From Paguma larvata (Eukaryota; Chordata; Mammalia; Carnivora; Viverridae), in assembly GCA_030068075.1 (NCBI GenBank), contig JAINVK010001445.1, positions 1,736,001-1,800,000 on the forward strand: a stretch of 64,000 nucleotides of DNA, read 5' to 3'. This document shows, piece by piece, positions 35,820 through 46,040 of the stretch (the first letter of the stretch is position 1; every line of letters starts with the position of its first letter). The notes beneath the pieces were generated by a model that made no database searches, had not been told where the DNA came from, and saw only the letters and a list, made by a program, of their open reading frames with translations. The position numbers were made by a program, and so were the translations under genes.

Positions 35820-36123
35820 TCACTGCTGATGGAGCATGGTCAGAGCTTGAGGAATCAGAGAGGGCCTGGACTCATCATCAGACCTTAGGGTCACAGAGGC
35901 AGAAATATTGGGGCAGGGTTCCAAAGGGCCAGGTGACTCCTGTGGAGCTGGGAGCAGGGCTGGATGGCTTTTGCTGCAGTGAGCTGCAACACTGTCTGGC
36001 TTCTCAAAACGCTTGCCACAAAACTCACAGGGGAAGCGCAGAGTAGCGGCTGTCTCTGCATGCTTGCGCCGGTGCCAGTTCAGGGAGGCCTTCTGGCGGC
36101 AAGTGAACCCGCATATCTCACAC
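35820..36123 (-). CDS. ZNF692: ZNF692 last coding exon, zinc fingers 4-5 and tail
   Basis: 304 nt from acceptor CCTGGCTCAG to TGA (35820-35822). It encodes fingers [17 protein letters not shown] and [18 protein letters not shown] followed by a Pro/Ser-rich tail of about 47 residues. A minus-strand AATAAA (plus TTTATT at 35661-35666) is the likely poly(A) signal, 155 nt after the stop. Confidence 0.95.
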
Positions 36124-39100
36124 CTGAGCCAGGGACAGCGGAGGGAAGGACAGTGCTTCAGCCCATCCTGACTTTCCCACGGCAGTCCCCCTTTACCCCA
36201 ACCCACAGCCCTACCTTCCCACCCATACTCCCTCCCCCACACTCACTGCAGGGGCTTCTCTCCAGTGTGGATGCGCCGGTGGATGACGAGGTTGCTGCTG
36301 GTGCGGAAAGACCGGGCACAGAACTCACAGATGTAGTCCCGGGTGTCTGCAGGTGCACAGGGGACACCTCGGCATTCATCCCCAGGCTGTGGCCCCTCCT
36401 CAGCCCAGCCCACCTGCCAACCCTCACAGGAGTAATGGGGACGGTACTGTTTATCAACCTGTTTCAGCCCCCAAAAGTGCCCTGTGGCTGTCAGCAGCCA
36501 ACCTGCCAGCACTAACAGCACCTGCCCTTTGCCCTTCTCCAGCAGCTCTCACAGGCCCGCTGTGCTTTTTCTCCTCTACCTCCAAGCCTCAGGGCAGGCC
36601 ACACAGGAGGTATCGTCGCTTCTTATGGCATCCTTTAGACATCTGTCTCACCCCCTCTGTCAGACCGCACATGTACGCCTGCAGCCTTCTTCCCCATCGC
36701 TCTACCACATTGCACAAATCTCTGGCTCCAGGCCCTCTCCTCAGCCAGCACTCCACATTTCTGTTCCCTGACTTTCACTGACCTGGTCTCCCACCCTTCT
36801 CAGAAATTGCAACTTCAAGCCTGCCAGTTCCAGCAAGGGCCTCTACTACTTTGTCCTACTGCAATAAGCCTGTGACTCCACGCTGCCAGTCCAGCAGCTG
36901 GCTGACTGTCCACTGTCCCCCTCCACATTCCTCACCCAGTTCCCTTTCCAAGGCATCTTTATAACCTTCCTTCACTCATACTACCGATTCACTGGCCCCT
37001 CTCTTCCTCAGCTGGATCTGTTTGGTTAAAAACCAACGTAGGATAAACACGACACTTGGCCTGCTCCAGGACTGTGCACAGGTGTGCTAACGGGAGTAGA
37101 AACAGAACCCACAATCCACTCTCCCACCCAAACACCAGCGTCTCCTTTTCATCCACGACCACAAGTCTCAAGAGTCATATGGTATATGCCTCTGTTTCAT
37201 TCTCCCAGTCACAGGAGTCCAGCAGGCCATTATTCCATACCACCTCCTCTCTCTGCCAGCCTCATTCAGCAGCGATCTTATTTTTCAAGTCACCAAGAAG
37301 AGAAAAGCTAGGAGAAAATACCCACATCTTCCTCCTTACCTAATCCATCAGCAAACTTACAATTTGTGCCCATACTTGTGAAAACTTGCTCCACTGTAGC
37401 TGCCCTCCAAATGTGCAGACACACCTCTTCTCCCTGACTGGAGGCTGCCCACTGCACCTAGGCATCAGTGACCTTTCCTCTCAGTGGGATCCCTTTCCCC
37501 TTTCTGTGCCCCCACGCTCACAGCTCTCCAGCTAAGACCCCATTTCTCTACTTGTCTTCACAGCAAAACTCCAAAGAGTGGTCCATATTCTCTGTCTCCA
37601 CTTTCTTAGTTCCTCTCTGCCTTGAACTCATTCCATTCTCGTTGTCCTCTCCCTTGTCACATGCCACCTTGTCATCTAGTCAAAGTTCTCATCCTCATCT
37701 TACTCAGTCTTTTGGCACTGGCAAACCCACCCTCTGTCCTTCCTCCCCGGAGCACTCGTTCCACTTGGTTCCTCAAGTACTGCTCTCTTCATTTGCCTCA
37801 TTGGCCACTTGGTAGCTGCCCTTCCCACCTGCCCCGTTCATTACTCTTCTATACCTATGTTCACTCCATGGGGGTACACTCCACCCTTAGCTCCAAATAC
37901 CACCCACGTGCTTGTGAACACTTCCCCCCGCCAACATCTCCAGACTCCAAACGCCAGATTCACATCTGGGATACCTAAATTATCAAGTCCCAAATAAACT
38001 GTCCCTTTCCTAAAGCCTGCTTCTCCCTCATTTTCAGGAAATCACATCACCTCTGCCCAGTTGCTCAAACTGGAATCCTTCAAGTTAGCCTTGATGCCCT
38101 CCTGCCCATCCACCTTCTGGCTCCACCTTCACGCTCACATCAGCCTCCGGCTACTTCTCACCCACTCAGCTGTACGGTGGTGTCAAGGCTCCCATCACTG
38201 CACACTCCACATCCCTACAGCCCCATTTCTCCACACGGCAGTCGCAAAGTCAGGCTTAAAGTTAGTTGTGCTCCTTTTAAAGTCAGTTGTGTCCTTCTGC
38301 TACATAACACCCTGGGATGGTGCCCATCTGGTTTGGCTTCTGGCCAAACCATCTTGATGGTAGTGTTGGAGGCCCCCGCTACCTACCTGACCTCTCTTCC
38401 TTCCTTTCTAACTTTCTGGCCTCTTTTCCATTCCTGAAACATTCCATGCAGATGGCAGTTCAGGGCCTCCCCATTGCTGCGCATAGACATGGGCAAACCT
38501 CTATTCCCCCCTTCACATAGGTCTTTGCTCAAAACAGCTTCCCTTTCTACAAAAGAAACTCCTCTCTTATGCTTTCCACCCCTTCCCTGCTTTCACATCT
38601 CTTTGTATCCCTGTTATCACTAGAGCGGACGTCTTTGTTCACTTTTGTGAACAAACACCTAGAACAGTCTCAAGAGGCAGGTGCTCAACACACAGAGAAC
38701 TGAGTGTGAATGAGAGTCATCCCATAGAGGGGTGTGATGGCACCTGCATATAAGAGGTGATAAACCTCGAAGGACAAGTGAAGGGCAAGGGGGAAGTGAC
38801 AGAACCCACAGGGAGAAGTGAAGGGGCCCACATGGAGAAGTGGAAACACCCAGAGGGAAGTGAAGGGACCTACAGGAGAGGGAAGTGAAGAGCATTTCTA
38901 CCACTTACCGCTGTGCAATTTCACATGCTCCTTCAGGTGTTTCTTGAAATTGAAGGACTTCCCACAGGCTGGTTCTGGACAGGAAAAGGACTTTTGGTGG
39001 ATGTGCTGGTACTTCTTGTGGTGCTAGGGCAGGAAACAGGTGGCCTCAGGGAGACCGCCAGAGCTAACCCGGCAGGCAGGCTCCTCTGCCCCCTCCCCAT

Positions 39101-42100
39101 CCCCAACAGCTCTGTCACCAGCAGCTCACATCATCCTGGCCAATCCTCACCTATATGCGAGCCCACCATCCCATCCTGACCCCAAACCCTGCCCTCACCC
39201 TATTCTGTCCTTGACTTCCATTACCTCACCTTTTTGCCACAACCTTCCTTACAATGCCCAGTTCCCTGAACAAAGTGCCATTCTGGTGACACTCCTGGTT
39301 CCCTAACCATGGATTTGCTGTCTGATAGGAATGAGAACACATTTTAGGGAGGTATGATGGATTATCCTCTTCAATATCAATATTAATATACAACAATATT
39401 ACCCAGATTGCCTACTTTGTTGCTAATCATGGGTATATATTATATGGTGTTTTCCTACATCTGCTTTAGAAATACACACACACACAAATGTGTATGCTCT
39501 CAACCTGGAACACTTTTAGGGATTGTGTGTTCTTCCTCAATTCCCTGATTATTTCTTGTAAATATTTCTCCTGTCTGACCTAATTTCACATCCTGGCTCA
39601 CTAAATTGCATGGGCTCTCCCCTCATCTATAATCCCTCTTTCCCGTAGTTAAACTGCTGCTAGTGGCTGCTTCAGTCTCCTCCATTAATAAGCTCAAGTG
39701 CATTTGACTAGCCCTGCTAAAGTTCTTCTCAGTCCAGAGCTTTCCTGCCCAAATGTCATCCAACCTTGCCTCACCATCCCTCTGGTCTGGACTCTCAGCC
39801 TCAGGACTTGGGTCTGGAAGGACTCTGGATGAGTGTGGGGGCTGTGGCCTTTCCCTCATTGTGCCCCAAACCTCTCCTGCAGTTAGACTGGGGACAGGAC
39901 CATCTTCCAGTCCTCTGCCACTAGAACTGCCCGCTCAAGCCAGGAGGGCCAGGTGGCTGAGTGTGGACTCAGCAACCCCAGAACCATCACATACCAGCTT
40001 AGGAGTCTTGGGAATTGCTTAACCTTTCTGCATGCCTCAGTTTTCTCATTTGCAAAGCACCAACAGTCAGCACCTACTCCATGGGGATCTTTTGAAGATC
40101 AAAAGACTTGACCCACATCAAGTGCTTAGAACAGTCCTAGCATTCCGAGAGCCTGAAGAATGCCATCGTCATCTCCATGTGACCCTTGGAGGGCCCATGC
40201 AACCAGCAGTAGTGGGAGGCAGCTGTGTACTGGAGGCTTGGCTTTCTGCCTTATCTACCAGCTGTCTGCTTTAGTAATTATTAACTACAGGTAAGCTCTG
40301 CAGGTTCACCCTGATCTTTCTCTTCCCATCTCTGAATCCACCCATATTCCAGGCTTCTTTGCTTCACCTTCTCCTTAACCTCAACATCTTCTTCAGCCCT
40401 TCTCACCTCTGAATCCACATAAAACCCAGCCTGTGCCCCTCACATTCCTCACATTCAAATACTGTCGGTTGGAGAAGATCCGTCCGCAGCCAGGGAAGTC
40501 ACAAGGCAGCAGCTCTCTTTTGGCAGCTTTCCTGGGAGGAGGAAGATAGGAAGAAGCATAAGGACTCCCACAGGCTCTCCTCAGCCCCCTCCTCTCACTC
40601 ACCGCCCCACTCCAGGCCCCCTCTGCAAGTCCTACCTAATTCTCTTGGGGCCGATCTGTGCCGTGTCCTCCTCCCAGGCCAAGGTCAGAGCAGACTGGGC
40701 CTGACTCCCAGGGCTACGGGCAGCAAAGAGGGAGCAGAGGGCCTCGAGGGAGGGCCATGTCCCAGGATGCCCCTGCCCTCTGTCTCAGCCATCAGGTTAC
40801 CTGGCCAGGGGCTCAGTCTGCTGGGCTGCTTGAGGGGTCCCTCTGAGTTCCGGCTGTACCCCAACTTCAGCAGACAAAAGAGCTCCAGAACCCAATGATG
40901 ATGTTGATGAGGATGGTACAGCAAGAGGATTGAGGGGAGCTGCTGGGGCTGGGGCTGTCTCCCCCTCCTTAAGTGTATGGGTGACAAGGGAAGGAAGGAG
41001 TCTAGGGGCATCTGGATCACTGCTGGAAAGAGAAGGAAGAGGAGGACATTATTTCCCTGAGCTCTCAGGTAGCCCTGAACCCCTGAACTGCAAAGATCCC
41101 AAACTCAGAACAACCCTACTCCTACCCCAGGATCTCTGTTCACACCTGCTTTCAGCTTTCATTCTCCCCAACAGCCTAACTTCACCACCTTCCACCCAAC
41201 TCAAAAGCCTCCAATTCTTTCTGCCTTTCCCGAAGCCCATCCTTCCTTCCCCACCAACAAGTCTGCAAAGCTTTGGGAGCCTTGGCCAGCTACTTCCTCC
41301 CTCTTCCTGCTCTGTTCAGCATCCTCCCTCAGCCCCGACTTGCTCATCTGGGGAGGAGCTGTAGGTCCATGGGCTGGCATCACTGAGCATCTCCTCTTCA
41401 TCCTCGTCTTCCTCCTCCCCTTCTTCTCCTGGGGGCGGGAAGGTCTCCAGGAGGGGTCCCACTTCCCTGCTGGACCAAGGAAGGCAAGCCTCAGGGTCTG
41501 CTCCTTCACCTGCACTGTCCACCCAAGCCTATCCTGTCCCTCCCACCCCCAACCTCACCTGGGTGACCTGGCCTCCTGAGTCCTCTCATCATGCTCAGAT
41601 TCCAAACCTGTAGGGTCAAAGGGGAAGGAACTCTGGGCTGGAGGGATGAGGACAGGTGTATTTCTAAGGTCTGAAGTGGTGGGAGGATTCTTGGGAAGAA
41701 GGAGGAGGGTGCAGAGGCTACTGGAGTGGGAAAGGATATTTTATTTTAGAAATGATATGTTCACATGGTTCAAAATATAAAAGTATAAAAAAGTACACTA
41801 TGAAAAGTCTCTTTTCCAATACTGTCCCATACTGTTTCCATAGAGAGCCCTTTCAGAGATATTTTATACATACATAAGTGCATACATACATTCTTTCTCC
41901 CCTTATTTTTCCACCAATGGTAACACAACATACACCCTAATCTGTATTTTCCTTTTTATACCTGATAATATATTTAAGGATATATTTCATTGTAAGCATT
42001 GTTTTTCCACTGAGAAAGGAAAATTTTTAGAAAATGGAGTTCTAAGCAACAGAGATGGGAACCTTTTCGCTTCCTTTTCTCCACAACTCTTCTTTCCCCC

Positions 42101-43215
42101 AGCGTACCTGCAGGCTCCTGCCCACTCCTGGCCTCTGGACACCAGCTTTTCGGGGCAGTACTTGGCTGGGAAACTGGCTTGGGCTCCTCTGGAGATATGG
42201 GGCCTGAAGAAGGGCCCCAGGAGAAGGTGTGGCCTGCAGAGCACTCCCACACAAGCCCCCCATCTTCGCCACCGGGCCCCCGGAGCCCAGGCACCAGGCT
42301 GCACTCTCTGCTGTGGGCATGAGACAGGAGCACCAGATACTGCAGACCCTTGGGGGGCAAAGGCTCAGGACCTGGAATGGGGAAGGCAGCAGTCAGGACA
42401 AGCTGGGAGGCCCCCTACTCTCACTCTGGGGCCACATTCAGCCCTGTCTCCAAGCCCCCTGGGCAACCCCAGTCCCTAGTCCAGTATACCATTCTTCAGA
42501 GCCCAGAACCTCTGAGGTCCTGAGACATTGCCCTCTTTTATACATGCCGTCCCTTCAAACTACCCTGGGCTCCCCCCGCTTCTCCATCTTTTCCCAAACT
42601 CATTCAGATCCAATCCCCCTATGGAGGGTGCTGCTGGGTCACATCACTCCTTGTTGCCCCTCTTCCCTCCCTGGCTCCTGACTCCCTACCTCTAGCTATT
42701 CCCTACCTACCTGCACAGAGCACACAGCCTGAAGAAGTGTACCTGCCAGGGTGGGGAAGAGAGGCAGTTTAGGTAGGGGTCCAGGCCAACTGCCCTCAGC
42801 TCTCAGCACTCGCACACTTTTAAGGGACCCAGTCATAACCCCCCCCCGCTCCCCCCACAACTCCTTGGGGACCAAGAGGAGGGTACAGGACCCCCAGAGG
42901 CCACGAATCACAGAGATGGATCTGCGGAAATGAGAAATCTGCGGGTGGTAAGGAACAATGGGCCACTACCTGACCCTGGGAGGGGACCGGGTGTTGCAGC
43001 CTGGGTGCCCTCCCCCAGAGTCCCGCCCCGGCCCCTAACCGGTCCAACAGGAACTTAGCGAGTTGCGAGTGCAGGGAAAAGCCCAGCCGCTCCTTGAGGA
43101 GGCACCACTGCTCCATGTGGCCACCTAGGCGGATGCGGCACTTGCTGCGGCGCGCGTCCAGCTGCCGTCGCTTCTCCTGCCGCCTGCGGGATGCGTCCAC
43201 CGGGGAGGAAGCCAT
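35820..43215 (-). CDS. ZNF692: ZNF692 (AREBP), C2H2 zinc-finger transcription factor, complete
   Basis: Eleven minus-strand exons join into a 513-codon frame plus stop: 43040-43215, 42711-42742, 42108-42371, 41559-41607, 41344-41466, 40801-41022, 40636-40713, 40453-40531, 38909-39023, 36247-36346, 35820-36123. Phases agree at every junction and the product parallels human ZNF692 (519 aa). Residues 1-60 are a basic conserved N-terminal domain ([19 protein letters not shown]). The middle holds an acidic run ([16 protein letters not shown]) and Pro/Ser-rich sequence. Five C2H2 fingers run from about residue 325 to 466. The human protein was described as AREBP, an AICAR-responsive repressor of gluconeogenic genes controlled by AMPK phosphorylation. 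All introns are GT-AG except one GC-AG. Confidence 0.95.
36247..36346 (-). CDS. ZNF692: ZNF692 coding exon 10, zinc finger 3
   Basis: 100 nt between acceptor GCACCTGCAG and donor GTGAGTGT. It encodes [18 protein letters not shown] and [11 protein letters not shown], a canonical C2H2 finger with a TGEKP linker. Confidence 0.95.
37380..38700 (+). repeat. L2 LINE fragment in the largest ZNF692 intron
   Basis: Pyrimidine-rich sequence on the plus strand with features I recognise from L2: CCACCTTC and CATCCACC blocks, CAGTTGCTCAAACTGGAATC, a segment on tissue-like CTCCCATCACTGC, and the end with CACCTAGAACAGT. It is antisense to ZNF692 and fills most of the 2.56-kb intron between coding exons 9 and 10. 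Diverged, boundaries approximate. Confidence 0.55.
38909..39023 (-). CDS. ZNF692: ZNF692 coding exon 9, zinc fingers 1-2
   Basis: 115 nt between acceptor CTGCCCTAG and donor GTAAGTGG. It encodes [20 protein letters not shown] through [11 protein letters not shown], finishing finger 1 and containing finger 2. No long frame exists here, so it is easy to miss; phase and homology place it. Confidence 0.92.
39985..40150 (-). repeat. MIR SINE, reverse
   Basis: GGAATTGCTTAACCTTTCTG, GCCTCAGTTTTCTCATTTGC and AGTGCTTAGAACAGTCCTAGC are the MIR complement. In the ZNF692 intron between coding exons 8 and 9. Confidence 0.65.
40453..40531 (-). CDS. ZNF692: ZNF692 coding exon 8, first zinc finger
   Basis: 79 nt between acceptor CCTCCCAG and donor GTGAGGAA. 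It encodes [19 protein letters not shown] to RQYLN, the Cys pair of finger 1 (C-X4-C type). The finger's histidines are on the next exon. Confidence 0.94.
40636..40713 (-). CDS. ZNF692: ZNF692 coding exon 7
   Basis: 78 nt between acceptor CTGCCCGTAG and donor GTAGGACT, encoding [15 protein letters not shown] to AQIGPKRI. Flanked by introns of 87 and 104 nt. Confidence 0.92.
   Translation of the reverse strand, partial: PWESGPVCSDLGLGGGHGTDRPQEN
40801..41022 (-). CDS. ZNF692: ZNF692 coding exon 6, Pro/Ser-rich
   Basis: 222 nt between acceptor TTTCCAG (again a CAGCAG tandem) and donor GTAACCTG. It encodes [20 protein letters not shown] to [13 protein letters not shown], low-complexity linker matching human ZNF692. 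Another open frame here (109 codons) is a shadow. Confidence 0.92.
41344..41466 (-). CDS. ZNF692: ZNF692 coding exon 5, acidic domain, GC donor
   Basis: 123 nt encoding [15 protein letters not shown], an uninterrupted acidic stretch, then [14 protein letters not shown]. The acceptor is a CAGCAG tandem; the second AG gives the human-like length. The donor reads GATGA then GCAAGT, a non-canonical GC donor. Confidence 0.9.
41559..41607 (-). CDS. ZNF692: ZNF692 coding exon 4
   Basis: 49 nt between acceptor ACCCTACAG and donor GTGAGGTT, encoding [15 protein letters not shown] with split codons at both ends. The intron to the next exon is 92 nt. Confidence 0.92.
42108..42371 (-). CDS. ZNF692: ZNF692 coding exon 3
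   Basis: 264 nt between acceptor CCATTCCAG and donor GTACGCTG. It encodes [20 protein letters not shown], then [18 protein letters not shown] and HTFSWGPSS, matching the conserved N-terminal half of ZNF692. Confidence 0.94.
42711..42742 (-). CDS. ZNF692: ZNF692 coding exon 2, 32-nt micro-exon
   Basis: Only 32 nt between acceptor CCTGGCAG and donor GTAGGTAG. It completes an Arg codon and encodes [10 protein letters not shown] plus the first base of Gly, matching the human stretch [11 protein letters not shown]. Confidence 0.92.
43040..43215 (-). CDS. ZNF692: ZNF692 coding exon 1 (residues 1-59, last codon split)
   Basis: 176 nt from ATG 43213-43215 ([15 protein letters not shown]) to a donor GTTAGGGG after GACCG. 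Phase 2 at its end. An upstream in-frame GTG is not an ATG. An acceptor-like CCTTGTAG ends at 43228, so the exon probably begins at 43227, with a non-coding first exon ending at 43794 (donor GCGCAG then GTAAGG). Confidence 0.93.
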
Positions 43216-43649
43216 AGGCACCAGGACCTACAAGGTGGAGGAGACACGCATATGGGCGTACCTGATCCCAGGCCTCTGGCTCCACCCGCCGCTGGGGCCT
43301 CAGTTTCCTCATCAGTGAAGTGGAGCAAGACTAAGTCATTTCAATAGCATCCGCTGCCATTGGGCCCAACCACCCCAGCTTACGTTACAGGGCATGTAAA
43401 CTAGCGCTGTGAAGTGGGAGGCAAGGAAATAAGAGTCAAAGTCAGAACAATGGCCTGGCCCCGGGCAAACTGAAGTGTAGAAACGGAAGTATGGGGAAGG
43501 GGCGTGAGACTTTTACGGAGAAATTTCAACTGGGTCTGGACAGAGACTGGTAACAGTTTCACCTTGAAGAGAGAATAGGCCTTTACTGGTTGATGTGGGA
43601 AGGGGAGGTCGTGTGTGTTGGGGGCGCTCTTCATAGCGGGGTGACTGTG

Positions 43650-44120
43650 GGTGGGGCCGGGGTCTGGAGGGCGCTCTCACCCGGTCTTGGGCCGCCCCAC
43701 TTAACGCTCACTATGCGTAGGTCTGGCCAATTCCACAGGCAGCTCCCAAGCCACCCAGAGCGCCCGCCGCGGTCCACCCCGACTCGGCCTTACCTGCGCG
43801 CCCCCACCCGCCCTCGCTCGGAATGCGCCTGCGCTTCCCCCGGCCCGCGCGCAGGCCCGGAGAGCAAAGATGGACAAGGGCCCACCTCGCGCGCACCGCC
43901 GCCGTTTCTCTTTTAAGAGGAACCCGTCCCCCTCGGCGTCGGTGGCCTCAGCCGGGAACTGGGGCCGGGGCTGCTGGGAGGGGAGAGACTACTGTACCCG
44001 GCAGCGCGCGCCTGCGCACTGGCCACCTACCGTAGCGCCTGCCGGGAGGTGTAGTTCCCGCAGGAATTGCCCAAGCGCTTCGCCAAGCTCCAAGGTAATT
44101 GTGGAGGGGTGGCTTTTGTG
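43650..44120 (-). promoter_or_regulatory. ZNF692: CpG-rich promoter of ZNF692
   Basis: Dense CpG block upstream of ZNF692. A strong minus-strand donor (GCGCAG then GTAAGG at 43794/43793) marks the end of a probable non-coding first exon. NRF1-type GCGCCTGCGC motifs occur at about 43825 and 44008-44019. Elements resembling the ZNF143/THAP11 site (ACTAC...CCCGGCAG near 43988 and its inverse near 44050) flank the latter. TATA-less. Motif calls are by eye. Confidence 0.6.
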
Positions 44121-45208
44121 GCAAGCGCCTGCGCTTGATGGGGAAGTGAATAGAGCCAAGCTCTCTCCCCGTGTGCTGACTCCAGCCCCTCCAGGTTGCT
44201 CATGGATGTTGCCTCCACAATTACTATTTTGTGTTTCACCTTTATTTTCTCTCTCTCAGTTGCCACCAATGCGCACACATGCGCTGCAGAATCGGCCACA
44301 CTTAAAAACGAACTACACTCCTCTCTAGAACTGCAGGGCCCATTTCCTCTGTTTGCATCAGAAGTCCTCTGAAAAGTTGCCTAGGTTCGCTGTAGACTCT
44401 TATTCACTTCCTATTCTCTTTTCTAATGACTCCAGTGGAGTTTTCCCCTCCAGCCAGCGACTGGAACGGAATGGTCACTTGGCTGCTGTGTCTCCTCCAT
44501 CAGAGCAACAGCTGACATTGTTAATCTTTCCCTTCATATCCCCCCACCCCAAATCTCATTGGCTTCTGTGACTTCACACTCTCCTGATTTTCTTCCTTCT
44601 TCATTGGCTCCTCCTTTTCTTCCTGGATCTTCCCTCTCGGTCCCAACAAAACATAATGTCCCCCTGGATCAGGCCCTCAAACAAGTGTTGTCTTTTACCT
44701 CTTCTCGATTGATCTAGTTACCCCATGGCTTTATTTTGTTTCTTCCAAGTATTTCTTTAAATTCCAGTTAGTTAACATATAGTGTAATATTAGTTTCAGA
44801 TTTAGTGATTCGTCATGTACGTACAATACCTACTCTCATCACAACATGTACCCTGCTTCATACACCATCACTTATTTAGCCAACATCCTTGCCCACCTCC
44901 TGTCCAGCTACCCTGTTTGTTCTCTACAATTCAGAGTCTGTTTTATGGTTTGCCTCACTCTTTTATTTCCCCAATTTTCATCTGATATGTTTCTTAAATA
45001 ACATATATGAGTGAAATCATATGGTATTGGTCTTTCTATGACTGACTTATTTTGCTTAGCATAATACACTCTAGCTCCATCCATGTCCTTCCAAATGGCA
45101 AGATTTCATTCTTTTTTTATGACTGAGTAATATTTTATACCACATCTTTATCCATTCATCAGTCTATGGACATCCGGGCTCTTTCCATAATTTGGCTATT
45201 GTTGATAG

Positions 45209-46020
45209 TGGGGGATAGGCTTAGGAATCCCCCGGGGCTTACATCAATGGGTTAACAAGCCATAAAGAAATAAAAAGCCATAATATGCTCACATCCAAGT
45301 TTGGATAAACATGATTGACACTCCAAGAAGAAGTAGGTGCAAAGGCACCCCAAAAATAGGTTGGTACAAAGGCACCCTGAGAATAGGGGGGTGCTGAACC
45401 CAAAAATTGAGAGTAACGGGCAAAGGTCAAAAATAGGAATGGATGCAAAGGCTCCCAATACAAACATATATGAGGTAAGCAAGATTAGACCTACAGGGCA
45501 AAAGTGTCCTCCAGTTCAATATTATAGCAAAATACTGCTTTCACAGGACGGAAGGATCAAATTAGGTAAGCAGGGCTAGCCGGCTGCGTTCTGCTACTGT
45601 GCACCTGCAGATAACATTGCCCAGTGCAGAGATTATTTTCTCATGAAAAGCTTCCTTGTTGACCTTGAAATGTTTTGCCCTGTCTTCTCCCCTAGGCTAG
45701 CTAGGATACACAGACACCGTGCCTCCTTTCTGCCATTATCAACTGCCTGCCCATCTGCCCGATGCCAAGATTTTGTTCTGTATTAACCTGAATTCCAAAC
45801 ACTCCCCTTTTTTCTCATGCCCATCAGCTGATATTCACAGTTTCTTTGTCTCTTTGTACACGCCCATCACATTTGTAAGCCTTCTGACCTTAATAGATAC
45901 GGGGCAAGGACCCTTATTTGGAGCTCTGGTCTTTTCCCGGACATTAGCCATCTCTCGTTTTAATCCTCCGTCCACTCTCTCGCTGGTCAAGACAGAACTT
46001 TAGACTTAGAGTCTATGACA
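45209..46020 (+). repeat. Retroviral LTR, 812 bp
   Basis: TG...CA boundaries, U3 with three imperfect (G/A)CAAAGGC(A/T)CCC units near 45339, 45366 and 45444, and a CT-rich U5 (TCTCTCGTTTTAATCCTCC). It directly precedes the primer-binding site. Confidence 0.75.
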
Positions 46021-46022
46021 GA

Positions 46023-46040
46023 TGGTGACCCCGACATGAT
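46023..46040 (+). other. Retroviral primer-binding site, tRNA-Trp type
   Basis: 18 nt complementary to the 3' end of tRNA-Trp with one mismatch (A for G at position 14), located 2 nt after the LTR as in retroviruses. The tRNA sequence is from memory. Confidence 0.75.
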
